Assembly: GCA_005881575.1 (NCBI GenBank)
Contig: VBCA01000002.1
Span: forward strand, 1 to 64,000
DNA from: Betaproteobacteria bacterium
GTDB lineage: Bacteria > Pseudomonadota > Gammaproteobacteria > Burkholderiales > SG8-39
Direction: 5' to 3'
Length of the DNA stretch: 64,000 nucleotides
Notes under the pieces: model-generated
What the model saw: only the letters and a program-made list of their open reading frames with translations
What the model was told of the DNA's origin: nothing
Database searches by the model: none
Position numbers and translations under genes: made by a program
In this document: one piece after another, positions 48,368-56,836 of the stretch
How positions within the stretch are numbered: position 1 is the stretch's first letter
How the letters are laid out: the number at the start of each line of letters is the position of its first letter

Positions 48368-49525
48368 ATGCACACCCGGCGCCCTTCGCTTGCCCTGCTC
48401 GTCGCGTTCTCCTGGCCCGCAGTTGCTGCGTTGCCTGCGGCTGCCGAAGAAGCGCCGGCCGCAGGAGAGGCCGGAATCGAGCCGGAATTCGTGCGGCCGC
48501 TCGTTCCCATCGCCCGGGGGCGCAATGACTCGAACCCGGTGTGGTCGCCCGCCGGAGACCTGGTCGCGTTCGAGCGCTCACGCGGCGACAACAAGGAAAT
48601 CGCGATCGTGCGCGTCAACGGCGAGGTCGTCCAAACCATTCACCAGCAGGCCCCGGTCGCGCCGGGCCAGAGCGCGTTCTTCTTCCCCGAGGTCGTGGAG
48701 CAGACGAGCTATAACTCCGGCATCAGCTGGTCGCCGAACGGCACGCGGTTCGTGTTCATGAGCAACGGCGGCGAGGGCAACTACGACCTGTACCTGCGCG
48801 AGCCCGACGGCCGCATCGCGCGCATCACGAATCACAAGGAGAAGGACGGGCACGCGCACTGGTCGCCGGTGCGCGACCAGATCGCGTTCATCTCCGGGCG
48901 GAGCGGACAAGGCGACGTGTACTTGCTCGATCTCCTCACGAAGACCACGACTCGACTCACGCACGGCGAGTGGCCCTATCTCTATCCGCAGTGGTCCCCG
49001 GACGGCAAGCGTCTCGCCGTCATCCAGGGAATCAACGAGAACCACGACATTTACATACTCGAGCCGGGGCGCACCCCGCCCGTGCCTCCGAAGCCGCTCA
49101 GCACCTGGCGTTACGACGACCTGCGCCCGGTGTGGTCGCCGGACGGGAAGCGCGTCGCGTTCTACACCAATTACAACCCCGCCGACGATCCCAAGACTTG
49201 GGCCATCGTGGTCGTTGCCGCAGACGGCGCCGACCCGACCGAAGGCGAAGGGCTGGCGGCGCGGGTGGTGGCGACCGACGTGGTCCCGGACGTCGAGCGC
49301 GGGCCGGCGTGGATGCCCGACAACCGCCGCATCGTGTACGTGCGCAACGAACGGCAGGCCTACAACCCGATCTACGTCGCCGACGTCGCCGGCCGCACGA
49401 GCACGCTCGTACGCACCGGAACCAAGATGAACCACGATGTCACCTGTTCCTCGAGCGGGGTGATCGCGTTTCGCGCCCAGGTCGACCAGTGGGACCAGGT
49501 CTACCTCGCGAAGCTCAAGGATTGA
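48368..49525 (+). CDS. TolB-like PD40 beta-propeller protein (secreted)
   Basis: Signal peptide; repeated blades NPVWSPAGDLVAFER, GISWSPNGTRFVFMS, YPQWSPDGKRLAVI, RPVWSPDGKRVAFYT, GPAWMPDNRRIVYV. Confidence 0.88.
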   Translation: MHTRRPSLALLVAFSWPAVAALPAAAEEAPAAGEAGIEPEFVRPLVPIARGRNDSNPVWSPAGDLVAFERSRGDNKEIAIVRVNGEVVQTIHQQAPVAPGQSAFFFPEVVEQTSYNSGISWSPNGTRFVFMSNGGEGNYDLYLREPDGRIARITNHKEKDGHAHWSPVRDQIAFISGRSGQGDVYLLDLLTKTTTRLTHGEWPYLYPQWSPDGKRLAVIQGINENHDIYILEPGRTPPVPPKPLSTWRYDDLRPVWSPDGKRVAFYTNYNPADDPKTWAIVVVAADGADPTEGEGLAARVVATDVVPDVERGPAWMPDNRRIVYVRNERQAYNPIYVADVAGRTSTLVRTGTKMNHDVTCSSSGVIAFRAQVDQWDQVYLAKLKD

Positions 49526-49529
49526 GGCC

Positions 49530-51035
49530 ATGACGCGCCGCCACGCCTGCGTACACCTGCTGTTCGCCTCCTTGCTTGCGGCGGCCCTCGGAGCGAGCGC
49601 GCCCGCGCGCGGCGCCGACGACGACCCGGTCGGTGCGGCGATGAAGCTCTACGAGAAGCGCCGCTACGAGCAGGCGGCACGCGTGCTCGAAGACGCGCTC
49701 GCCCGCCTCGAGGCCGAGCGCCGGCCGCAGGCGCGGCTCGTGCTCGGCATGATTTACGTGCGCAACGCCGACCTGCACGAGGCGCTCGGCCGCACCGCCG
49801 CTGCGGCCGAGCTGGATTACCTCGACAAGCTGCTCAAGACGCGCACCGGGGACCGCAGCCGCTACGCGCGGCTGCACCTCGCCGAGGCCCTGCTCGCGCG
49901 CGGAAGCGCGGCCGAAGCGCAGCGCCACTTCGAACAGGTCCGCGCCGACCCGGGGATCGAGAAGCGCTATCAGGCGCTCGCAAGCGTGGGCCTGGGGAGC
50001 GTCCTGTGGGCGCAGCGCGACGCAAAAGGCGCGCGCGCCGTGTGGGCCGGCACGGGCGGAGCGGCGGAGATCGCGCTGGCGCGCGCCGCGGCCCAGGGCG
50101 GCGTCCAGCTCGCGGACGTGAAATCGCTGCGGCGCGTTGCCGACGACGCGAGCCTCGCACCCCAGTTGTCGGCGCGCACGCGGCGCTACCTCATCGAGAT
50201 CTATACGGCGGCCGGTGCGCCGGACAAGGCGCTCGCGGTGGCGCGCGCAGGCGACCTCGGAATGGCTTCCTACGTCGAGAGTTTTAAAGCGGCCAAGGGG
50301 ACTGCCAAGAGCATCAACCTCTACGATCTCGCGCTGCTCACGGACCTGACGCGGCTTTATCGCGAGCTCGCGCGGCGTCAGCTCGAGCAGGCCGCCGCCG
50401 ACGCACGCATGAAACCGAGCGCGGAATACTATCTCGCCGAGGTATTGAACGACCTGGGTAGCCGCGACGAGGCCTCGACGTACGTGGAGGCCTTTCTCGC
50501 CCGAGCGCAGACGCCGGTCCAGTACCGCGAGCGCGCCCGGGTGCGCCAGGCCCTGATCGCGCACCGCCAGGGCCGGCGCGCCGAAGCCGAGAGCGCGTGG
50601 ACCGCGATGGCGGAGAGCGGCAGCGACCCCGAGGTATTGGCCGACATCGTGCTCGGCTGCGCCGACGCCCAGGCCCAGTGCTCCAAGGTGCTCGCGCGCG
50701 TCGGCCAGGTGACCGAGGCGGGCGACGGGCGGCGCTATCAGCGGCTCAACTTTGCTCTCGGCAGCTACTACCTGCGCAAGAAGGACTACGCGCGCGCCAT
50801 CTCCTACATGGAGGCCGGCCGCGACAAGAGCAACAAGAACAAGATCGAGGCCAACGACCCGGAAATGCTCGCCGGCCTGGCCGAGGCCTACTATCGGACC
50901 AAGAAATTCTCCGAAGGTCTCGAGATCTTCTTCGAGATGAGCAAGGAGTTTCCCGTGGTGCGCCAGATTCAGGAGGCGATGCAGGGTGTGTACTCCATGG
51001 AGCAGCGCAGCGCCGGCGACGTGAAGATACTTTGA
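49530..51035 (+). CDS. Periplasmic TPR protein
   Basis: Signal peptide LLFASLLAAALGASAPARGA; helical TPR repeats throughout. Confidence 0.82.
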   Translation: MTRRHACVHLLFASLLAAALGASAPARGADDDPVGAAMKLYEKRRYEQAARVLEDALARLEAERRPQARLVLGMIYVRNADLHEALGRTAAAAELDYLDKLLKTRTGDRSRYARLHLAEALLARGSAAEAQRHFEQVRADPGIEKRYQALASVGLGSVLWAQRDAKGARAVWAGTGGAAEIALARAAAQGGVQLADVKSLRRVADDASLAPQLSARTRRYLIEIYTAAGAPDKALAVARAGDLGMASYVESFKAAKGTAKSINLYDLALLTDLTRLYRELARRQLEQAAADARMKPSAEYYLAEVLNDLGSRDEASTYVEAFLARAQTPVQYRERARVRQALIAHRQGRRAEAESAWTAMAESGSDPEVLADIVLGCADAQAQCSKVLARVGQVTEAGDGRRYQRLNFALGSYYLRKKDYARAISYMEAGRDKSNKNKIEANDPEMLAGLAEAYYRTKKFSEGLEIFFEMSKEFPVVRQIQEAMQGVYSMEQRSAGDVKIL

Positions 51036-51084
51036 GCAGCCGCAAGATGAATCGCAACTGTCGGAGTCAACGAGCGAGGAACTT

Positions 51085-52701
51085 ATGAAACGGATCCTTG
51101 GTATTACGGTACTGAGCTTGGGCGTCGCCATGGCATGGTGCTTTCCGGCGCATGCCGCGCCGAAGGGCGACGGGCGCCCCGACGGCGGCGTCCTCAACTA
51201 CAGCGAGTACGGGCGGCCTGCGACGCTCGACCCGATCACGAGCAACGAGACGATTTCGCTGCGCATCACCGAGCTCGTGTTCAACGGCCTGGTCGGCATC
51301 GACGAGAAGCAGGAAATCGTGCCTGAGCTGGCCGAGCGCTGGGAGGCGTCCAAGGACGGCCGCGTATTCACGTTCTTCCTGCGCAAGGACGTGAAGTGGC
51401 ACCCGCGCGAGGGCGAAGCCCCTAGACCGTTTACCGCCGACGACGTGGTGTTCACCTACAACATCATGATGCACCCGAAGACCATCACGCCGCTCAAGGT
51501 GCGCTACGAGTTCATCGAGAAGGTCGAGAAGACCGGCGACTACACGGTGGTCATCACGCTCAAGCGCCCGATCCTGAACGCTCTGGCGAAATTCAGCTTC
51601 AAGATCATCCCCAAGCACGGTCCGGCGAACCCGCAGTACCTGACGCGCGAGGACCGGTTCGCCCACAGCCCGATCGGGACCGGGCCGTACATGCTCCAGA
51701 CCGTCACCGGTGACGGCGAGGTGGTGATGGTCGCCAACCCCGACTACTTCAAGGGCCGCGCCCATATCGACAAGTTCATCGCGAGGCCCTTCGCCGACCA
51801 GAACATCATGGCCCAGGCGCTGATGTTCAACGCCATCGACATGATCGTCCTGGTCAACCCGCGCAACCTGCCGGAGGTTCAGGGCGACAAGCGCTTCGTG
51901 CTGCAACCGTACAACGCGCTGTCGTACTCGTTCTTCGGCTACAACGTGCGCAACCCTCTGCTCGCCGACCGGCGCGTGCGCCAGGCGATCACGGTCGCGG
52001 TCAACCGCCAGGAGATGCTCGACTCGTTCTTCAACGGCCAGGGCACGGTCATCTCCGGTCCGTTCGCGCCCGGCAGTTGGGCCTACAACCTCGACGTCAA
52101 GCCGCTGCCGTTCAACACCGAGCGGGCGCGCGCCCTGCTCACGGAGGCGGGCTTCAGGCCCGGCGCCGACGGGATCATGGAGAAGGACGGCAAGAAGCTC
52201 GCGCTATCGCTCAAAGTCCCGATCGAGAAGGAGAGCGAAGCCGTGAAGCGCGTCGTGCTCGCGTTCCAGAACTACCTCAAGAACGCCGGGATCGCGATCA
52301 CGGTCGAGTTCAAGGAGTGGCAGGCGTGGAAGGAAGACGTCTTCCTCGAGCACAACTTCGACATCATGTTCGCGTCCTGGGTGTTCGACGACTCGGCTGA
52401 CATCTCGTCCCTGTTCCATTCGGCCGAAATCGGCGACTGGAAGAACAACTTCGGCGGCTATTCCAACCCCGAAGTGGACGGGCTCATCGTCGAGAGCAAG
52501 CTCACGCTCGACCACGAGAAGCGCCGGACGATCAACCGCAAGCTTCACGCGATCCTCGCCGAAGAGCAGCCGTACACGTTCCTCTGGACGCTCACCAACT
52601 ACAGCGCTTATCACAGGAAGCTGCGGCGCGTGCAGATCCACCCGTACAAGTTCTTCTCGTTCGCCGACGAGTGGTTCATTCCCGCCAGCGAGCAGAAGTG
52701 A
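51085..52701 (+). CDS. Peptide/oligopeptide-type ABC transporter substrate-binding protein (SBP family 5)
   Basis: Signal peptide; RPATLDPITSNETISLRITELVFNGLVGID...FTADDVVFTYNIMM. Confidence 0.93.
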   Translation: MKRILGITVLSLGVAMAWCFPAHAAPKGDGRPDGGVLNYSEYGRPATLDPITSNETISLRITELVFNGLVGIDEKQEIVPELAERWEASKDGRVFTFFLRKDVKWHPREGEAPRPFTADDVVFTYNIMMHPKTITPLKVRYEFIEKVEKTGDYTVVITLKRPILNALAKFSFKIIPKHGPANPQYLTREDRFAHSPIGTGPYMLQTVTGDGEVVMVANPDYFKGRAHIDKFIARPFADQNIMAQALMFNAIDMIVLVNPRNLPEVQGDKRFVLQPYNALSYSFFGYNVRNPLLADRRVRQAITVAVNRQEMLDSFFNGQGTVISGPFAPGSWAYNLDVKPLPFNTERARALLTEAGFRPGADGIMEKDGKKLALSLKVPIEKESEAVKRVVLAFQNYLKNAGIAITVEFKEWQAWKEDVFLEHNFDIMFASWVFDDSADISSLFHSAEIGDWKNNFGGYSNPEVDGLIVESKLTLDHEKRRTINRKLHAILAEEQPYTFLWTLTNYSAYHRKLRRVQIHPYKFFSFADEWFIPASEQK

Positions 52702-52717
52702 CGCCGCCCGCGGCAGC

Positions 52718-52793
52718 GTCATCCTGAGCGCACCGAAGGATCTGCTTTTGTCCGGAAAAACAGATTCTTCGTCGCTGCGCTCCTCAGAATGAC
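52718..52793. repeat. Palindromic repeat element, copy 2
   Basis: GTCATCCTGAGCGCACCGAAGGATCTGCTTTT...ACAGATTCTTCG...CTCAGAATGAC; same family as 40448-40517. Confidence 0.88.
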
Positions 52794-52816
52794 AGTGGCG
52801 GAGGACGGCGCTTACC

Positions 52817-53779
52817 ATGAAGTTCGCGGCGATCAAGCCCGTCAGCCGCGTGCTCGCGCGCGAGCTCGCGGTGACCGCGCTCTTGCTGCTCGGCGTGAGC
52901 GTGGTCGTGTTCGCCATCCTCTATCTCGCGCCCGGCGACCCTCTCAACGTTTTGCTCGAGGGCCAATCGCCCCGCTCGCAGCTCGCCCTCGGCATGCGCG
53001 AGGCGCTGGGCGTACCCCAGACATGGTACGGCCAGTACGCGGCGTGGTTCGGCAAGATGCTGCAGGGCAACTTCGGCAACTCGATCCGCACCGGCCTGCC
53101 GGTGCTGCCTGAACTCGCCCGCGTCGGCGTCTACACGCTCACCCTCACGCTCGGCTCACTCGCGCTCACGCTCCTGATCGCGGTGCCGATCGCGGTGCAT
53201 GCGGCCGCGCACGGCGGCACCACCGGCAACACCGCCGCCACCCTGGCCGCGTACGTCCTTTCGGCGGTACCGGTGTTCTGGTTCGGCTACATCGTGGTCT
53301 ACGTCTTCATCCACCAGTTCGGCATGTTCCCGCTGATCTCGGGAACGGCGGCGAAGCAGGAGCACGCATGGCTCTATTTCCTCGTGCCGATCTTCGTGCT
53401 CGGAATCGCGAGCGGCACGCTCTCGGAAATGATCCGCCACCTGCGCGAGGAGTTGTCGCGGGTGCTGGCCGAAGACTACATCCGCACCGCGCGCGCCAAG
53501 GGCGCGCCGGTGTGGCGCCACGCGTTCAAGGAGGGCTTCCTGATCCCGGTCACCGAGATCATGAGCGCCAAGATCCCGTTCCTGCTCGGCGGTGCGGTGA
53601 TCGTCGAGCAGGTGTTCAACTGGCCCGGCATGGGGCGCATGGCGTGGCAGGCGGCGCAGGACCGCGACTTTCCGGTCATCATGGGCATCGCCCTCGTTGC
53701 CGCGGCGTTCGTACGTCTGGGTAACCTGTTGCAGCGCGTCGTCTTCACCGCGGTCAATCCGCGCGCATCGAAGGAATAG
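52817..53779 (+). CDS. Oligopeptide-type ABC transporter permease (DppB/OppB family)
   Basis: VFAILYLAPGDPL, EDYIRTARAKGAPVWRHAFKEGFLIPV. Confidence 0.92.
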   Translation: MKFAAIKPVSRVLARELAVTALLLLGVSVVVFAILYLAPGDPLNVLLEGQSPRSQLALGMREALGVPQTWYGQYAAWFGKMLQGNFGNSIRTGLPVLPELARVGVYTLTLTLGSLALTLLIAVPIAVHAAAHGGTTGNTAATLAAYVLSAVPVFWFGYIVVYVFIHQFGMFPLISGTAAKQEHAWLYFLVPIFVLGIASGTLSEMIRHLREELSRVLAEDYIRTARAKGAPVWRHAFKEGFLIPVTEIMSAKIPFLLGGAVIVEQVFNWPGMGRMAWQAAQDRDFPVIMGIALVAAAFVRLGNLLQRVVFTAVNPRASKE

Positions 53780-53786
53780 GCAGCGC

Positions 53787-54680
53787 GTGCGCCGCTACGT
53801 CCAGACGCCCGGCCCTATCGGGCAGTTCTCGGAGCTGTCCCTGCGGCAGCGGGCGGGGCCGCTCGATCTCGTCTACGTGGCCTACGGCCTGCTGGTGGTC
53901 GCGGTGGTGGTGGCCTCGTACCTGCTCGGGGCGTTCGGCTGGCTGCCCCACGACCCGCAAGCCATGGACATCGGGCTGATCAACGCGGCGCCGTTCACCT
54001 CCGGGCACCCCCTCGGCACCGATTTCCTCGGGCGCGACCTGCAGGCGCGGCTGATCCTCGGCATCCAGGCCTACTTTCTCCCCGGACTGCTCGCAATCAC
54101 GATCTCCGTCGTCGGCGGAAGCGTTCTCGGCATCCTGGCCGGTTACCGCGGCGGCTGGTTCGATACGATCATCACCTACTTCGACAATCTGCTCGACTCG
54201 TTCCCGCGCCTGGTGCTGATCCTGCTCGTGATCGCCGCATTCAAAGCCGACATCTATTACGTCATGGTCGTCGTCGGCATCACTGGCATGCCGGTGATCG
54301 CCAACCTGATCGCGGGCAAGATCGCATTTCTTCGGCAGAAGAGCTTCATCGAGGCTGCGCACGCGCTCGGGCTGCCCGCTCACACGGTCATTCTCAAGCA
54401 CATCCTGTGGCTGAATTGCCGTGCGCTCCTCGTGATCCAGGCCACCCTCGGCATGGCCGAGGCGATCCTCGTCGAGACGAGCTTGAGCTACCTCGGCTTC
54501 GGCGTGCAGGAGCCCACGCCTTCCTGGGGCAACATGGTCCAGGCCGGCGCGAACTATTTCCTGCAGGGCAACTTCTGGCCCTCGACTGCGCCGGCCCTCG
54601 CCATCCTCGCGACCATCCTCGGATTCCAGCTGCTCGGCGACGGACTCAACAATCTCCTCGAAGGCAAGCGGAGGAAGTGA
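53787..54680 (+). CDS. Oligopeptide-type ABC transporter permease (DppC/OppC family)
   Basis: HPLGTDFLGRDLQARLILG, SFIEAAHALGLPAHTVILKHIL; GTG start. Confidence 0.9.
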   Translation: MRRYVQTPGPIGQFSELSLRQRAGPLDLVYVAYGLLVVAVVVASYLLGAFGWLPHDPQAMDIGLINAAPFTSGHPLGTDFLGRDLQARLILGIQAYFLPGLLAITISVVGGSVLGILAGYRGGWFDTIITYFDNLLDSFPRLVLILLVIAAFKADIYYVMVVVGITGMPVIANLIAGKIAFLRQKSFIEAAHALGLPAHTVILKHILWLNCRALLVIQATLGMAEAILVETSLSYLGFGVQEPTPSWGNMVQAGANYFLQGNFWPSTAPALAILATILGFQLLGDGLNNLLEGKRRK

Positions 54681-55789
54681 TGGACGCGCCTCTCCTCGCC
54701 GTCGAGAACCTGCGTACTTATTTCTATTCACGGGCGAAACGCGCCTTTATCCGCTCGGTGGACGGCGTGAGCCTGGGCGTCATGCGCGGCGAAACGCTCG
54801 GCATCGTGGGGGAAAGCGGCAGCGGCAAGAGCGTCACCGCGCTCTCGGCAGCGGGCCTCGTCACCGCCGGGCCGGGCGTGATCAGCGGTCGCATCGACCT
54901 GCAATCGAACGGCTCGCGGCGCAACCTGCTCGACGGCCTGGAGAACTACGCACGTGTCACAGAGCAGGACGGACGCGTCATGGCGGTGGAGAAAGACGAG
55001 CGCGGCTGGCGCAGGCACTCGGAGACGTTGATGGCGGGCGTGCGCGGCAAGGAGATCGCAATGATTTTCCAGAACCCGCGCTCGGCGCTGAATCCTTACT
55101 CCACGATCGGCAAACAGCTCGTCGAGACCATCCGCCTGCACACGAACTTCAAGGGCGAGCGCCAAGCCAGGGAACGCGCGATCCACTGGCTCGAGCGCGT
55201 GCGCATCGATTCGCCCAGGCTGCGCTTCGACAACTTCCCCTTCGGCATGTCCGGCGGCATGTGCCAGCGCGCCATGATCGCGATGGCGCTCTCCGCCGAA
55301 CCCTCGCTCCTGATCGCGGATGAGCCGACCACCGGCCTCGACGCGACCATCCAGTCCACCATCGTGGATTTGCTGGCCCAGCTCAAGACCGAGACTGGCA
55401 TCACCACGCTCCTCATCAGCCACGACATCAGCGTGATCCAGCGCCTCTCGGACCGCATCGCGGTGATGTACGGCGGCACGGTGGTCGAGACCGGTCGCGC
55501 CGCGGAGGTGCTCGCGCCGGAGGCAACAGCGCGCCACCCATACACCGCGGCGCTGCTCGCCTCGATCCCGAGCGCGGAGACGATACGCCGGAAAAGTTAT
55601 CTGCAGGCGATCGAAGGCGAGGTGCTCGATACCATCGAGGTGCCGCGCGGTTGCCGTTTCTACGGTCGCTGCAACCGTGTCACCGAGGCGATCCGCGGAA
55701 ACTGCGCCGGTCTCGAGCCACCGCTCGGCGAGGTCGCGCCCGGCCACAAGGTGCGCTGCTGGCTATACCCTGCGGCGGGGAAACCATGA
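54680..55789 (+). CDS. Oligopeptide-type ABC transporter ATP-binding protein (DppD/OppD family)
   Basis: GIVGESGSGKSVTALSAAGL, FGMSGGMCQRAMIAMAL, LLIADEPTTGLDATIQ, C-terminal GCRFYGRCNRV. Confidence 0.92.
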   Translation: MDAPLLAVENLRTYFYSRAKRAFIRSVDGVSLGVMRGETLGIVGESGSGKSVTALSAAGLVTAGPGVISGRIDLQSNGSRRNLLDGLENYARVTEQDGRVMAVEKDERGWRRHSETLMAGVRGKEIAMIFQNPRSALNPYSTIGKQLVETIRLHTNFKGERQARERAIHWLERVRIDSPRLRFDNFPFGMSGGMCQRAMIAMALSAEPSLLIADEPTTGLDATIQSTIVDLLAQLKTETGITTLLISHDISVIQRLSDRIAVMYGGTVVETGRAAEVLAPEATARHPYTAALLASIPSAETIRRKSYLQAIEGEVLDTIEVPRGCRFYGRCNRVTEAIRGNCAGLEPPLGEVAPGHKVRCWLYPAAGKP

Positions 55790-56808
55790 GTCGCACCATT
55801 CTCGAAGTCACCGACCTGCGCAAGGACTACAGGCAGCGTCGCGGACTCGTCTCGATGCTGACCGGCCAGGGGCGCGTGATTCCGGCGGTCGACGGCGTGA
55901 GCTTTTATCTCAGGGAAAACGAGACCGTCGGCCTGGTCGGGGAGTCCGGCTGCGGCAAAACCACGATCGGACGCACGGTGCTGCGCCTGACCGACGCGAG
56001 CAGCGGGCGCATCGTGTTCGACGGGCGCGACATCACCAACTTGAGCCGCGCCGAGCTGCGCCCCTTAAGGCGCGAGATGCAGATGATCTTCCAGGACCTC
56101 GACGCGGGGCTCAACCCGGAGATGCGCGTGCGCGACATCCTGCGCGAGGCGCTCACCGTGCACGAGCGCCCGAGCGAGGCCGAAATCGCAGGCCGCGTCC
56201 GCGAGCTGCTGGAGCAGGTAAGTCTCAAGGACAGCAAGCTCGCGAACTTCCCCTCGGAGCTTTCCGGCGGCGAGAAGCGCCGCGTCGGAATCGCGCGCGT
56301 GCTCGCAGTGCGCCCGCGCCTCATCGTGGCCGACGAGCCGACGAGCGCCCTCGACATCTCGATCCAGGCGCAGGTGGTGAACCTGCTGCGCGACCTGCAG
56401 AAACACCTGGGGCTCACGTATCTGTTCATCTCGCACGATCTCCCGGTCGTGGAGCTGGTCAGCCAAAAGGTCGCCGTCATGTATCTCGGACGCATCGTCG
56501 AAATGGGTCTGGCGGAGAACATCGCGCACCAGCCGCGCCATCCCTACACGGGCATCCTGTGGGCGTCGCTCGCGGACAAGCAGAACACCGAGGTGAGCCT
56601 GCACGCCCGCGCAGGCGCGCCCGCCGAGCGCGAGCGCCCCACTTGGGGGGTGTTCGACTTCGAGCAGCCGGTCAACGGCTGCCGCTTCGCTCCGCGCTGC
56701 CCGCTCTACCAGGACAAGGGCCGCCCCGCGGTCTGCACCGACCCCGCGTCCGAGCCGCAGTTGAGGGACGTGGGACATGGGCACGTGGTGGCGTGCCATT
56801 TCGCGTAG
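55786..56808 (+). CDS. Oligopeptide-type ABC transporter ATP-binding protein (DppF/OppF family)
   Basis: GLVGESGCGKTTIGRTVLRL, ELSGGEKRRVGIARVL, GCRFAPRCPLYQDKG. Confidence 0.92.
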   Translation: MSRTILEVTDLRKDYRQRRGLVSMLTGQGRVIPAVDGVSFYLRENETVGLVGESGCGKTTIGRTVLRLTDASSGRIVFDGRDITNLSRAELRPLRREMQMIFQDLDAGLNPEMRVRDILREALTVHERPSEAEIAGRVRELLEQVSLKDSKLANFPSELSGGEKRRVGIARVLAVRPRLIVADEPTSALDISIQAQVVNLLRDLQKHLGLTYLFISHDLPVVELVSQKVAVMYLGRIVEMGLAENIAHQPRHPYTGILWASLADKQNTEVSLHARAGAPAERERPTWGVFDFEQPVNGCRFAPRCPLYQDKGRPAVCTDPASEPQLRDVGHGHVVACHFA

Positions 56809-56836
56809 AGGGTGATGCAACGTGCTCCTGCTCTTC

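Noticed and set aside
46540-48639. Minus-strand 699-aa ORF
   Set aside because: Antisense to the large lipoprotein gene; no recognisable motif
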